Under the pieces are notes generated by a model. It saw only the letters and a list, made by a program, of their open reading frames with translations, was not told where the DNA came from and made no database searches. The position numbers were made by a program, and so were the translations under genes. 32,682 bases of DNA from Candidatus Brocadia sp. (lineage in GTDB: Bacteria; Planctomycetota; Brocadiia; Brocadiales; Brocadiaceae). The stretch spans positions 1 to 32,682 of the forward strand of contig WYAU01000024.1 in the NCBI GenBank assembly GCA_011525665.1. Reading direction: 5' to 3'. This document shows, piece after piece, positions 13,822-21,640 of the stretch; within the stretch, counting starts at the first letter, position 1; each line of letters opens with the position of its first letter.

Positions 13822-14415
13822 ATGAATTTTCAAAAGAAGATATACCGGTACTTGTTTTTTGTTGTTCTGATTTGTTTCTCCGGTTGTTATACACCGCCAG
13901 AGTTTAAGCAGATAACTGCCACAAAACCACCCGAAAAGAAAGTGCCTTATTTTATTAGCCAGCTGGACCGCTATTCTGTGCGGGAATGGAAATATATTGT
14001 TATCCATCACAGCGCTTCGGAGTCAGGCTGCGCCGCAGAATTTGATAAATTTCACCGGGAGAAGAGGCACTGGGAAAACGGTTTGGGATATCATTTTGTC
14101 ATAGGAAACGGGAATGGCGCGGGTAATGGACAGATTGAGATCGGGAACCGGTGGATGAATCAACTCAATGGCGCCCATGCCGGTATTCAGGAATACAATC
14201 ATTATGGTATTGGGATATGTCTTGTGGGAAATTTCAATACCTCATATCCCACAGAGGCGCAAATGAATTCATTGTTTGCCCTGGTAAAATATCTCCAGGA
14301 ACGATGTTATATCCCCGCTGAAAATGTGCTCATGCATAGACATTGCAAGGAAACCGATTGTCCCGGAAAGAATTTTCCTTATTATCAATTGCTTGCAAAG
14401 ATTAGCCGGTACTAA
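13822..14415 (+). CDS. N-acetylmuramoyl-L-alanine amidase (PGRP/amidase_2) lipoprotein
   Basis: The product has 197 residues from the ATG at 13822, which gives a lipoprotein signal MNFQKKIYRYLFFVVLICFS followed by G-C22; the frame is open further upstream but that part is not signal-like. The amidase_2/PGRP domain runs from about 57 to the end: YIVIHHSASESG supplies the first zinc His, GLGYHFVIGNG the typical strand, NGAHAGIQEYNHYGIGICLVGNF the core, and MHRHCKETDCPGKNFPY the last His/Cys ligands. The enzyme cuts the amide between muramic acid and L-alanine and binds one Zn2+. Being zinc-dependent, its position in a zinc-uptake island is interesting. It would be anchored to a membrane facing the periplasm. 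The shine-dalgarno sequence is weak. Confidence 0.85.
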   Translation: MNFQKKIYRYLFFVVLICFSGCYTPPEFKQITATKPPEKKVPYFISQLDRYSVREWKYIVIHHSASESGCAAEFDKFHREKRHWENGLGYHFVIGNGNGAGNGQIEIGNRWMNQLNGAHAGIQEYNHYGIGICLVGNFNTSYPTEAQMNSLFALVKYLQERCYIPAENVLMHRHCKETDCPGKNFPYYQLLAKISRY

Positions 14416-14434
14416 TTTTCGGAGGTATGAAGTC

Positions 14435-15829
14435 ATGTCTGATGAAAAAATACTCATTATAGATGATGATATCAATCATCTGGAAGTCATCCGGATGCGT
14501 TTAAAGGCGTGGGGATATTCCGTCTCCGTTGCCAGAGATAGCCATGAGGCAAGGATTGCATTATCTGCGACCTCCTTCAATCTGGCCATCATAGATTTAC
14601 GATTGTCAGAAGAGGATGGCATCGAGCTTATGGGAGAAACACTCCGGCGTTATCCAAACATGCCCGTTATCATTCTCACGGCTCACGGAAGCATCGAAAG
14701 CGCTGTAGATGCCATGAAAAAAGGGGCATACAGTTATATTACCAAACCCTTCAACAATGAAGACCTGTCAGTCCATATCAAAAACGCCCTGGAAAAGCAA
14801 ATCCTTGTCAGGGAGCTCGAGCATCTCCGAAGCCAGCTTCGTGAACAGCATAACGTTAATCACATTATTGGGAATAGCCAAAAGATGCAAAGAGTCATGG
14901 GACAGATTTCCCTCATTGCCAAAACCGACTGTACGGTTTCCATTTACGGTGAGAGTGGAACGGGCAAAGAGCTCATCGCAAGGGCTATCCATCATAACAG
15001 CAACCGGTCAAAAGGCCCTTTTGTCGCCACAAATTGCGGCGCCATACCGGAAGGATTATTGGAAAATGAACTCTTCGGTCATATACGGGGAGCTTATACG
15101 GATGCCCATGAATCAAAAGAAGGCCTCTTTGCGCAGGCGGACGGAGGCACCCTGTTTTTGGATGAAATTGGTAATACCCCCCCTGCTTTGCAGATGAAAC
15201 TTTTGCGTGTGCTACAGGAAAGGGAATTTAAACCAATCGGCGGCACCAAAAGCATTAAGGTTAACGTACGGGTCGTCGCTGCCTCAAATGTAGATATAAA
15301 AAAGGCAGTAACCAATGGAACGTTTCGTGAAGATCTATTTTACAGAATCCACGTTGTGCCCATTTATTTGCCGCCTTTACGCGAAAGAAAAGACGACATC
15401 CCCTTGCTGGCCACTTATTTTATGAGAGAATTTTGCGGGGCGCTCAAAAAAGATATCCAGGAATTTACTCCTGCAGCCATCCAAAGAATGATGCGGTACA
15501 ACTGGCCGGGAAATGTCCGTGAATTACAAAACAAGATTGAGCATGCGGTGGTCATGGCCACGAAAAATGTCATCACGCCGGAGGATCTCTTTGGCGATAC
15601 CGACATATCCAATCATCCCTTTCATTCGTACAAGGATGCTAAAGAGAGGTTTGAACGTGAATACCTTGAAAATCTCCTGAAAATAAGCAACGGTAATATC
15701 TCATATGCCTCCAAAATGGCAAAACGTTATCGAGCCGATATTTATAAATTAATCAAAAAATACCGTATAAACCCTGATAACTATAAAAACGGGCAGGCAC
15801 CCATGATCACAGGAAAAATTGTGGCGTAA
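14435..15829 (+). CDS. NtrC-family sigma-54-dependent response regulator
   Basis: The product has 465 residues. GGAGG nine bases before the ATG at 14435 fixes the start; the frame itself is open further upstream into the amidase gene. The receiver domain (1-120) has acidic D10-D12, phosphorylatable D54, T82 and K104. The AAA+ sigma-54 activation domain (about 143-380) has Walker A GESGTGKE (172-179), Walker B TLFLDE (239-244) and an arginine finger region (FREDLFYRIHVVPI). The sigma-54 contact loop reads GAYTDA (219-224) instead of GAFTGA. The C-terminal Fis-type helix-turn-helix is NISYASKMAKRYRADIYKLI. No histidine kinase gene is next to it. A clear sigma-54 promoter lies 280 bases downstream of its stop, ahead of a decayed exported protein and the ABC genes, which are its likely targets. 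Confidence 0.93.
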   Translation: MSDEKILIIDDDINHLEVIRMRLKAWGYSVSVARDSHEARIALSATSFNLAIIDLRLSEEDGIELMGETLRRYPNMPVIILTAHGSIESAVDAMKKGAYSYITKPFNNEDLSVHIKNALEKQILVRELEHLRSQLREQHNVNHIIGNSQKMQRVMGQISLIAKTDCTVSIYGESGTGKELIARAIHHNSNRSKGPFVATNCGAIPEGLLENELFGHIRGAYTDAHESKEGLFAQADGGTLFLDEIGNTPPALQMKLLRVLQEREFKPIGGTKSIKVNVRVVAASNVDIKKAVTNGTFREDLFYRIHVVPIYLPPLRERKDDIPLLATYFMREFCGALKKDIQEFTPAAIQRMMRYNWPGNVRELQNKIEHAVVMATKNVITPEDLFGDTDISNHPFHSYKDAKERFEREYLENLLKISNGNISYASKMAKRYRADIYKLIKKYRINPDNYKNGQAPMITGKIVA

Positions 15830-15873
15830 CCTATTGCTGCCTACGCCTAATTGCCGTAAAATATTCCCTACAA

Positions 15874-15926
15874 TATGTATGTTTTTGAATACATAATAAA
15901 CCGATACAAGTATTTATATTATAAAT
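15874..15926. promoter_or_regulatory. AT-rich inverted repeats, possible activator-binding sites
   Basis: TATGTAT and ATACATA form perfect 7-bp arms with an 8-base spacer (15874-15895). ATTTAT-ATT-ATAAAT lies at 15912-15926 and ATACAAGTAT at 15904-15913. They lie about 180-230 bases upstream of the -24 element, the usual range for enhancer sites of NtrC-type activators. The assignment to this activator is inference. Confidence 0.4.
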
Positions 15927-15929
15927 CGT

Positions 15930-16080
15930 TAAAACAATTCCATAAGACTGTATGATTTTTTATACACAAGAGACCATGACAGGATATCAGATAACAAAAC
16001 AATGAAATTCATTGGAGAAATTTTATCTATCCTAAGAACTTTCTTTTTAAAGTGTTATGTACTTTTTTTATCATAGCAAA
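15930..16080. other. AT-rich spacer downstream of the sigma-54 activator gene
   Basis: The stretch from 15830 to 16208 has no gene. Apart from the inverted repeats and the sigma-54 promoter listed separately, it is plain AT-rich DNA. No terminator hairpin follows the activator gene. Confidence 0.5.
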
Positions 16081-16105
16081 AAAGAGCGTTTAAGAAAACT
16101 TTTCT

Positions 16106-16121
16106 GGCAAAGATATTGCTC
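16106..16121 (+). promoter_or_regulatory. Sigma-54 (-24/-12) promoter
   Basis: TGGCAAAGATATTGCT matches the consensus TGGCAC(G/A)-N4-TTGC(A/T) with the invariant GG and GC dinucleotides in exact register and a pyrimidine in front; only the C of GGCAC is changed. Transcription would start near 16132, about 78 bases before the ATG at 16209. The adjacent upstream gene encodes a sigma-54 activator, which supports the call. Confidence 0.75.
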
Positions 16122-16208
16122 ATCTTCACATGGACAACCATGTTGTTTTACTGAGAGTGTTCTTGGTACGTGGTTTAGATTCCTTTATGTGAGGAGGAGG
16201 AAAAGAAG

Positions 16209-16528
16209 ATGTTGAAGAAATTGGGACTGAGTTTTGATTTTGTGGGTGCATTGATGTTTGGTTTTGGCGCTGTCATGAGCAACCTGTTCATTGGCACTAC
16301 CACCGCATCTGAAGAAAAGAAAGAGATGACTAGCCGGCCCTTTTTGATTATACTATTAAGGAAATTGCATCAGTCCTGAAAAACAAAATCCTGGATCGAC
16401 AGACGGAGAACGATAAATAACGGCTAAGACAGCAGACCACCGAAGATGTTACAAAATTTTCTATGCCGGTTAAAATGCGGCAGCGGTTTATCTCTGGTTC
16501 CTTTTCAACACAGATTCACTGTGGGTAG
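16209..16528 (+). pseudogene. Decayed small exported protein behind the sigma-54 promoter
   Basis: After an excellent GAGGAGGAGG site, an ATG opens a signal peptide (MLKKLGLSFDFVGALMFGFG, later TTTAS) and EEKKEMTSR. The frame then runs out at a TGA at 16377-16379. One frame over, from about 16340, a sensible sequence resumes: LFDYTIKEIASVLKNKILDR, QTENDK, then TAA at 16418-16420. It continues in the same frame as RLRQQTTEDVTKFSMPVKMR and QRFISGSFSTQIHCG to TAG at 16528. A one-base deletion plus CAA-to-TAA would explain it; repaired, the protein would be about 106 residues. No family is recognised. It ends about 40 bases before the ATPase gene. Confidence 0.6.
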
Positions 16529-16568
16529 CACACGGTAACTGTTGATAATCTATAAAAAAAACACAATT

Positions 16569-17288
16569 ATGAACGCAGACCTTTGTATTGCCTTGAAAGA
16601 TGTCTCTATTGGTTATCATGGGCATCCTATACTTACCGATATTGATTTTTCCTTAAAAACAGGAGAATTTACCGTCCTGTTTGGTCCCAACGGCTGCGGC
16701 AAAACCACCTTGTTTAAAACCATCCTCCGGATTATCCCTCCTCTTCACGGAACGATTACGTATGGCAACACCCATTACCCCAGATTTGGTTATGTGCCTC
16801 AGCGCCAGACGTTGGATGAGATATATCCGTTTACCGCGGGAGAAGTGGTGCTGATGGGTACATTCGGACAGACAAAACCCTTCTGTCCCACGCCGGAGAT
16901 TAATCGTACCTGGGTAGATCAATGCTTAAAAGACGTTGGCATGCTGGAGATGAAAAGACAATTATTTTCTGAATTGTCCGGCGGACAAAAGCAGCGTATA
17001 CTGATAGCACGTGCGCTGGCTACCAGACCGACCATTCTCCTGCTGGATGAGCCTATCACAGGGGTTGATATTATTGCGCAGAGAAAGATCATGGAGCTTA
17101 TCGCGCTGCTGCATAAAAAGCATGAATTGACGATCGTGATGGTTACTCATGAGATTCATAGTATTCCCCGGTGGATAAACAAATTGATTTGGATCAACAA
17201 TAACAAGGTACTCATCGGTAATTCACGTGATATCCTTGCACCCTTGATAACCGAAGAAGCTTCGTTTCAGGGCGCTTTGTGGCATTGA
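16569..17288 (+). CDS. Metal ABC transporter ATPase (ZnuC-like)
   Basis: The product has 239 residues from the ATG at 16569; a TTG at 16542 is in frame, and neither has a good shine-dalgarno sequence. Features: Walker A GPNGCGKTT (39-47), Q-loop VPQRQTLDEIYPF, signature LSGGQKQR, Walker B ILLLDEP, and H-loop VTHE. The Q-loop and the ITGVD pattern fit the family 3 (Zn/Mn/Fe chelate) importers. It energises metal import at the inner membrane together with the permease 86 bases downstream and, by inference, with the ZnuA-like protein at 11.7 kb. The weak translation start directly behind a decayed exported-protein gene suggests the transcript from the sigma-54 promoter still serves it. Confidence 0.92.
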   Translation: MNADLCIALKDVSIGYHGHPILTDIDFSLKTGEFTVLFGPNGCGKTTLFKTILRIIPPLHGTITYGNTHYPRFGYVPQRQTLDEIYPFTAGEVVLMGTFGQTKPFCPTPEINRTWVDQCLKDVGMLEMKRQLFSELSGGQKQRILIARALATRPTILLLDEPITGVDIIAQRKIMELIALLHKKHELTIVMVTHEIHSIPRWINKLIWINNNKVLIGNSRDILAPLITEEASFQGALWH

Positions 17289-17374
17289 CAGGATAATGAA
17301 AGGTGGAATAGCGCACTCATGATTTACACGTGTAATACTTTTTTGTCTCCGACCTGTTTGGGATACGGCTATCC

Positions 17375-18247
17375 ATGGAACAGCTATTAGAGATACTTAG
17401 TCCGCATTTTCTCTTGAGAAACTCCCTCTACGCCGGACTGATTGTTGGATTCGTCTGTCCGCAGGTAGGCATATTTTTTGTTTTGCGACGTATGGTGCTT
17501 CTGGGCATAGCGCTGCCCCAGGTGTCAAATGCAGGAATTACCTTCGCATTTTTATTGTGCACGATAGGATTCCATTTTCTCCCCCATATGGAGTCTGAAA
17601 AATTTATGGCACTTACAGGCTCTGTGTTCTTCACACTCATCGCCATATTTATTTTGGCCATCCTCGAACGGAGAAGAAAGGGTTTTACAGAAAACCGCAT
17701 TGGGTTTACCTATTCAATTGCCGGAGCAGCATCCATATTGTTTGTTTCGTGGAATCCCTATGGACAAACAGAGGTGCTTTCCTTGCTCAAAGGAGAGATT
17801 GTTTCCGTCCCGGACATCTATTTGTGGCTCATGATTGCCATTTACGGCACAATTTTCCTTTGTTTAATCGGATTCCACCGCAGTTTTGTCATAGTATCCT
17901 ATGATGCAGACATGGCTATCACCATTGGCAAAAAGGTGGTCCTATGGGATATTCTGCTCTATCTTATCATCGGTGTAGTCATTTCGTTTGGTGTAATGAC
18001 CGTTGGCCCGGTGGTCATCTTTGGTTTTCTGCTGATACCGGCAATCACCGCCAGAATGATCACGCGCGGCATCCTGCCTTTCTGCATCGTCTCATCAGCT
18101 ATCGGGACAGCCGCTTCCTTCCTCGGCTTTTACATTTCATACCGCTTTGATCTTCCCACAGGCCCTACCGACGTCGCCTTGCTCAGCGTAATACTCCTGG
18201 TGTCATTCCTCGGCAAAACAGTCTTCCCCTGGAAAAAAATAAGCTGA
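17375..18247 (+). CDS. Metal ABC transporter permease (ZnuB-like)
   Basis: The product is a 290-residue integral membrane protein with about eight to nine helices. The N-terminal segment LLRNSLYAGLIVGFVCPQVGIFFVLRRMVLLGIALPQVSNAGI is characteristic of the ABC-3 permease family. The conserved GPVVIFGFLLIPAITARM block near 210-228 fits too. The extra QTEVLSLLKGEIVSV segment corresponds to the loop facing the ATPase. It follows the ATPase gene by 86 bases in the same direction. Together they should transport Zn2+ or Mn2+ delivered by the ZnuA-like protein. The start is the ATG matching the family N terminus; GGGATACGG upstream may act as a weak ribosome site. Confidence 0.92.
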   Translation: MEQLLEILSPHFLLRNSLYAGLIVGFVCPQVGIFFVLRRMVLLGIALPQVSNAGITFAFLLCTIGFHFLPHMESEKFMALTGSVFFTLIAIFILAILERRRKGFTENRIGFTYSIAGAASILFVSWNPYGQTEVLSLLKGEIVSVPDIYLWLMIAIYGTIFLCLIGFHRSFVIVSYDADMAITIGKKVVLWDILLYLIIGVVISFGVMTVGPVVIFGFLLIPAITARMITRGILPFCIVSSAIGTAASFLGFYISYRFDLPTGPTDVALLSVILLVSFLGKTVFPWKKIS

Positions 18248-18306
18248 ATCCATACCCGGATAATCAATAAAATAAATTTTTTTAAAGCCATAGAAAGAAA
18301 TATCTG

Positions 18307-18330
18307 ATAAACTTTATTCACATAGTTTAT
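18307..18330. promoter_or_regulatory. Inverted repeat upstream of the TPR gene
   Basis: ATAAACT and AGTTTAT are perfect 7-bp arms with a 10-base spacer, located 30-55 bases before the GTG start of the TPR gene. They could be an operator. There is no T run in the plus direction, so it is not a terminator for the permease gene. Confidence 0.3.
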
Positions 18331-18360
18331 TTTCAGGATCACATTTTGGGAGAAAGTATC

Positions 18361-19332
18361 GTGAATAAGAAAAAATTAGCGGGCACAACGATCTGCAGTC
18401 TTGCAATAATATCCTTATTGCACCCACTTGGTTTTTCCCAGGAGTCGACCGTTACCGGAAAAGGTAACGGCAGAACGAACAGAGACAAGCCAGCGTTCCA
18501 CATTGACGTCGCCGACGAATTTTATAAGCAGGGATTAAACTATGCGCAGTATGGCCTTTACGACGAGGCAATTGAAATGTATACGAGGTCGCTGGCCAAG
18601 AACCCCAATAATACAGAGGCATACAAGAATCTCGGCCTGGCATACGCCCAAAAGGGGATGTATGACAATGCCATTGAAGCCTTTCAGAAGGTCATAGAAA
18701 AAAAACCTGAAGACGTCGACACACACTACAATCTTGCTGCGGCATATTTTGACAAAGGTGTCTTTGACAAGGCAATTAAGGCATTTCACAAGACGATCCA
18801 AATCAATCCCGAATATCGTTCAGCCTATTCACTCCTGGGCGTCGCGTATACAAAGATGGGAAAGTACGATGATGCAGAGCAAATATTCAGAAAACGCATA
18901 GAACTGGACCCCAATCTTGCAATAGCCCATTCAAACCTGGGCATTGTCTATTCTATGAAAGGAATGGATAAGGAAGCCCTGGTGGAATATAACAAGGCGC
19001 TGGAAATCGATCCCCGACATGAAAATGCACTTTACAATATTGCCTTAGTGTACGATAAAACAGGAAAGGTAGACGAAGCCATCCTCTATTACAACAAAAC
19101 AGTCGAGATCAATTTCAGTAACGCGGATGCTCAATACCGGCTGGGCAAAAATTATCTGCAGAAAAAACAATACGACGAGGCAATTAATGCATTCCAGACG
19201 GCCGTGATGTCCAACCCGGACAATGTGGAGATTTACCACGATATCGGAACCGTCTATAAAGCAAAAGGCATGGAGAAAGATGCGGAGGGTTACTTCTCTT
19301 TGTACAAAAAAAAGTCAAAAAAAGAGAAGTAA
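18361..19332 (+). CDS. Exported tetratricopeptide repeat protein
   Basis: The product has 323 residues from the GTG at 18361, with GGGAGAAAG four bases upstream; a TTG at 18346 is in frame but lies before that site. A signal peptide (MNKKKLAGTTICSLAIISLL, ending near GFSQE) is followed by about eight 34-residue TPR units from residue 45 to the end (for example YDEAIEMYTRSLAKNPNNTE, YDNAIEAFQKVIEKKPEDVD, MDKEALVEYNKALEIDPRHE). TPR arrays are protein-protein scaffolds; this one would act outside the cytoplasm. The C terminus is very Lys-rich. Its place downstream of the metal ABC genes may be incidental. A Rho-independent terminator follows. Confidence 0.9.
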   Translation: MNKKKLAGTTICSLAIISLLHPLGFSQESTVTGKGNGRTNRDKPAFHIDVADEFYKQGLNYAQYGLYDEAIEMYTRSLAKNPNNTEAYKNLGLAYAQKGMYDNAIEAFQKVIEKKPEDVDTHYNLAAAYFDKGVFDKAIKAFHKTIQINPEYRSAYSLLGVAYTKMGKYDDAEQIFRKRIELDPNLAIAHSNLGIVYSMKGMDKEALVEYNKALEIDPRHENALYNIALVYDKTGKVDEAILYYNKTVEINFSNADAQYRLGKNYLQKKQYDEAINAFQTAVMSNPDNVEIYHDIGTVYKAKGMEKDAEGYFSLYKKKSKKEK

Positions 19333-19356
19333 ACACGAAAAATCAGAAGGCCGAAT

Positions 19357-19408
19357 AAAGCGGTTTAAACGGTTTTTCAGATCTTAAACCTGTCTAAACT
19401 GCTTTTTT
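19357..19408 (+). terminator. Rho-independent terminator after the TPR gene
   Basis: AAAGCGGTTTAAAC (19357-19370) pairs with GTCTAAACTGCTTT (19392-19405), 12 of 14 positions Watson-Crick and the others wobble or mismatch, followed by six T (19403-19408). It begins 25 bases after the stop codon. It closes the metal-island transcripts. Confidence 0.75.
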
Positions 19409-19507
19409 CCCGGCGTCTGAATCTGATTTCTGGCTTCCATCGAGCGGTTACTCCTTAATATCCAATCGTAAACTTTCTTCCGTCTCCGTTCTCACCGGAG
19501 CGAAAGA

Positions 19508-19777
19508 TCAAAACATCTCAGCCAATTTCCTGGAAATGACGGCAAGATTCCTGTCCTTTGTTAAAAATTCTACCTCATTCTGATGCACCTTCAAATCAAG
19601 AAGCATTTTTTTTACCCTATTCCATCCGGATTCCTTCTTTTTCTCACTCGTTTCCAAATATAAATCCGAGACTAATTCCCCCAGCTTTTGTATGAGGCGA
19701 AGGTCTTTATTTTCATAAAAATTCCTCATCATCTTTTTTTGGTATTCCGTGTATCCCTTTTCAGCCTTCTGATCCAT
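19508..19777 (-). CDS. Small hypothetical helical protein
   Basis: The product has 89 residues, is cytoplasmic, very rich in Lys and Glu, and predicted to be all helix (RLIQKLGELVSDLYLETSEK, then WNRVKKMLLDLKVHQNEVEF). GGAGG lies six bases before the ATG, which supports it as a real gene. No signal peptide, cysteine or recognisable domain is present. It faces the metal island tail to tail, with the terminator at 19.36-19.41 kb between them. I do not recognise the family. Confidence 0.65.
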   Translation of the reverse strand: MDQKAEKGYTEYQKKMMRNFYENKDLRLIQKLGELVSDLYLETSEKKKESGWNRVKKMLLDLKVHQNEVEFLTKDRNLAVISRKLAEMF

Positions 19778-20490
19778 GCAATACCTCCATTCCTAAATTT
19801 GATTCAGAAAATCAAGCGCCTTAACGTTATTATCGTATTCCCTGAAAATATAGCACAAAGGGATACGGAGAAACAACTGAAAATCAAGATAGTAAGCGCC
19901 GCCAGACCTGTCCTGCATCGCTTATTTTTCGGCGGACAATGTCCTGCCCACTACCCGCAAATAAAGCAGAACATTTAATTACCGTGCAGACAGTCGGCAG
20001 TACATCGGTCACACCAAAGGCCGTGGCAGATATAAAATGGCGACCTCAATTCCCCCTCTATCCCTGAAAATGTTTTTTATCATAGGTTACAAAAGGCACA
20101 ACCGCTTCTGACGGCATCCTCTCCGGAATAATAAGACCCTTTCCCCCCCTCAATCTCCCGATCCTGACAATAGGGCTTGATGAAAGGGGAGGGGAATATG
20201 CCATGTCTTTTGAAAGAAACCGGCCGTGAAGAGGGAAAAATACTTTTCACATTTCCATTGACATGCCAACCATAATAGGGATAATTCATCTTATGCCCGG
20301 AATAGCAAGGATATGCGCCCACTATTTTATCCTCATTGCGAGCGACAGCGAAGCAATCCCTTCCGTAAGACTTCGTCGTGAGCCCCGTCGAACGATTTTA
20401 CTACGTCGCTTCACCCCTCGCTATAACACGTGTCGGTGAATGCATTTAATGTAAAGCCATACAAGGAAAAGTTTTTCCCCTTTTTACCCC
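19778..20490. other. Repeat-containing spacer without a recognised gene
   Basis: Over 700 bases hold no gene I can support. A minus-strand frame at 20080-20322 lacks a shine-dalgarno sequence and motifs. There are C/G-rich inverted segments around 20125-20195 and a dispersed repeat at 20333-20360. A stretch near 19985-20040 reads plausibly in more than one frame, but I could not match it to any family. Confidence 0.5.
20333..20360. repeat. Dispersed repeat of the TCATTGCGAGCGACAGCGAA type
   Basis: The unit carries imperfect inverted ends (ATTGC and GCAAT) around GAGCGACAGCGAA. The same kind of sequence is found dispersed in intergenic DNA of many bacterial phyla. No function is known. Confidence 0.55.
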
Positions 20491-21579
20491 ATGAAAGAGA
20501 TAAACGATAAGCTAAAAACCGCATGGATCAGGCAATTGAATGAAGACTGGAAGACGGCAAATTTCCTTTACTTTAAAGACTCCATGCGCCCACCGAATTT
20601 TGAACTATCGCATTCAGGGGTGGCTTTGGGCTGGTGGAAAGGCGGTTGTCACCGTCGTCTCTCCATCAGCATCATTCTGATCAATGCGTACGCCTGGGAA
20701 CACGTACAGGAGGTTCTTTACCATGAAATGGTGCACCAGTACGTGGAAGAAGTTTTGGGAATCCGTGAGGAGATTCCCCACGGAGAGGCATTCAGAAGGG
20801 TCTGCCGGGAAAAGGAAATTGATCCAACGGCCACGGGTGACATTCACGCCTGGGTAGAAAAACGCAAAAACAGATGCACCGTGAGTTCGGAAAACCACCA
20901 GATACTGGAGAAGGTTCACAAACTCCTGGCATTGGCCCAAAGCCCCAACGAACATGAGGCCCAGACGGCCATGGCCAAGGCTCATGAGTTATTATTAAGA
21001 CATAACCTGTCGCTCCTGGATACTCAGACGAAATGGAACTACATCCATAAGCACGTCGGTGAAATAGGACGGAGAGACCCGGCAAAGTCCCTGATCAGCT
21101 CCATACTTTGCAAATATTTTTTCGTAGAGGCCATCTGGACGTTCGGATACGACCAGCAGAGAAACAGGCGCGGACGGATCTTGGAAATTTATGGGACGCC
21201 GGAAAACGTCGAGATGGCAGAATACGTATATCATTACCTCCAAAACGTCTCAGAACTTTTATGGAGAGAGTACAAGGAGAAAAATACTATCAATGGGAAC
21301 AGGCACCGGAGGACTTTTATCTATGGCCTCCTGGAAGGTTTTTATCATAAACTGGAGGGCAGGGTGCGGGAAAATGTGTCCCAAAAACTGGTATGGAAAG
21401 GAGACCCCCGCCTCAATGAGTTTTATCGCCGGAGAAATCCCCGGCGTATCAGAACCTTTTCCCGGTATTCCAGGACATGTCAGGATGCCTATAATTCCGG
21501 AGTATCTCAAGGGAAAAAACTAATTATTCACAAAAGTGTCCGGGCACACGGCAGCGGGGATGTCAGGTATTTACGTTAG
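20491..21579 (+). CDS. SprT-like metallopeptidase domain fused to DUF2786
   Basis: The product has 362 residues. The N-terminal part (about 5-125) is SprT-like: LINAYAWEHVQEVLYHEMVHQYVEE carries the zinc motif HEMVH (H78, E79, H82), and IPHGEAFRRVC provides H97 as the likely third ligand. From about 133 a DUF2786 domain follows (ILEKVHKLLALAQSPNEHEA through HELLLRHNLS), with the conserved TPENVEMAEYVYHYLQ region near 230. The last 80 residues are Arg-rich and end in a Gly/Lys tail. SprT-like proteins relate to SPRTN proteases that act on DNA-protein crosslinks, and DUF2786 proteins often accompany phage or DNA-processing genes. A DNA-linked or housekeeping protease role is inferred. No shine-dalgarno sequence is evident. 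Confidence 0.85.
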   Translation: MKEINDKLKTAWIRQLNEDWKTANFLYFKDSMRPPNFELSHSGVALGWWKGGCHRRLSISIILINAYAWEHVQEVLYHEMVHQYVEEVLGIREEIPHGEAFRRVCREKEIDPTATGDIHAWVEKRKNRCTVSSENHQILEKVHKLLALAQSPNEHEAQTAMAKAHELLLRHNLSLLDTQTKWNYIHKHVGEIGRRDPAKSLISSILCKYFFVEAIWTFGYDQQRNRRGRILEIYGTPENVEMAEYVYHYLQNVSELLWREYKEKNTINGNRHRRTFIYGLLEGFYHKLEGRVRENVSQKLVWKGDPRLNEFYRRRNPRRIRTFSRYSRTCQDAYNSGVSQGKKLIIHKSVRAHGSGDVRYLR

Positions 21580-21640
21580 GCTGCCTTTGGCAACAACTTT
21601 TAATTTCCCCTCTAAGAAGAGGCTGGGTGATGACGACCGA
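21580..21640. repeat. Dispersed spacer repeat, related to 9.6 kb
   Basis: GGCTGCCTTTGGCAACAACT followed by a C-rich TTTCCCCTCTAAGAAGAGG unit resembles the GGCTTTGGCAGCAACTTTTT and CCCCCTCTATTAAGAGG pieces near 9616-9690. It follows the stop codon of the SprT/DUF2786 gene. Confidence 0.45.

Noticed and set aside
16171-16185. Second sigma-54-like sequence TGGTACGTGGTTTAG
   Set aside because: The -24 part fits but the -12 GC dinucleotide is missing; the site at 16106-16121 is clearly better.
20080-20322. Minus-strand frame of 80 codons with several Tyr and Cys
   Set aside because: No ribosome site and overlaps C/G-rich dispersed repeat sequence; reads like chance.
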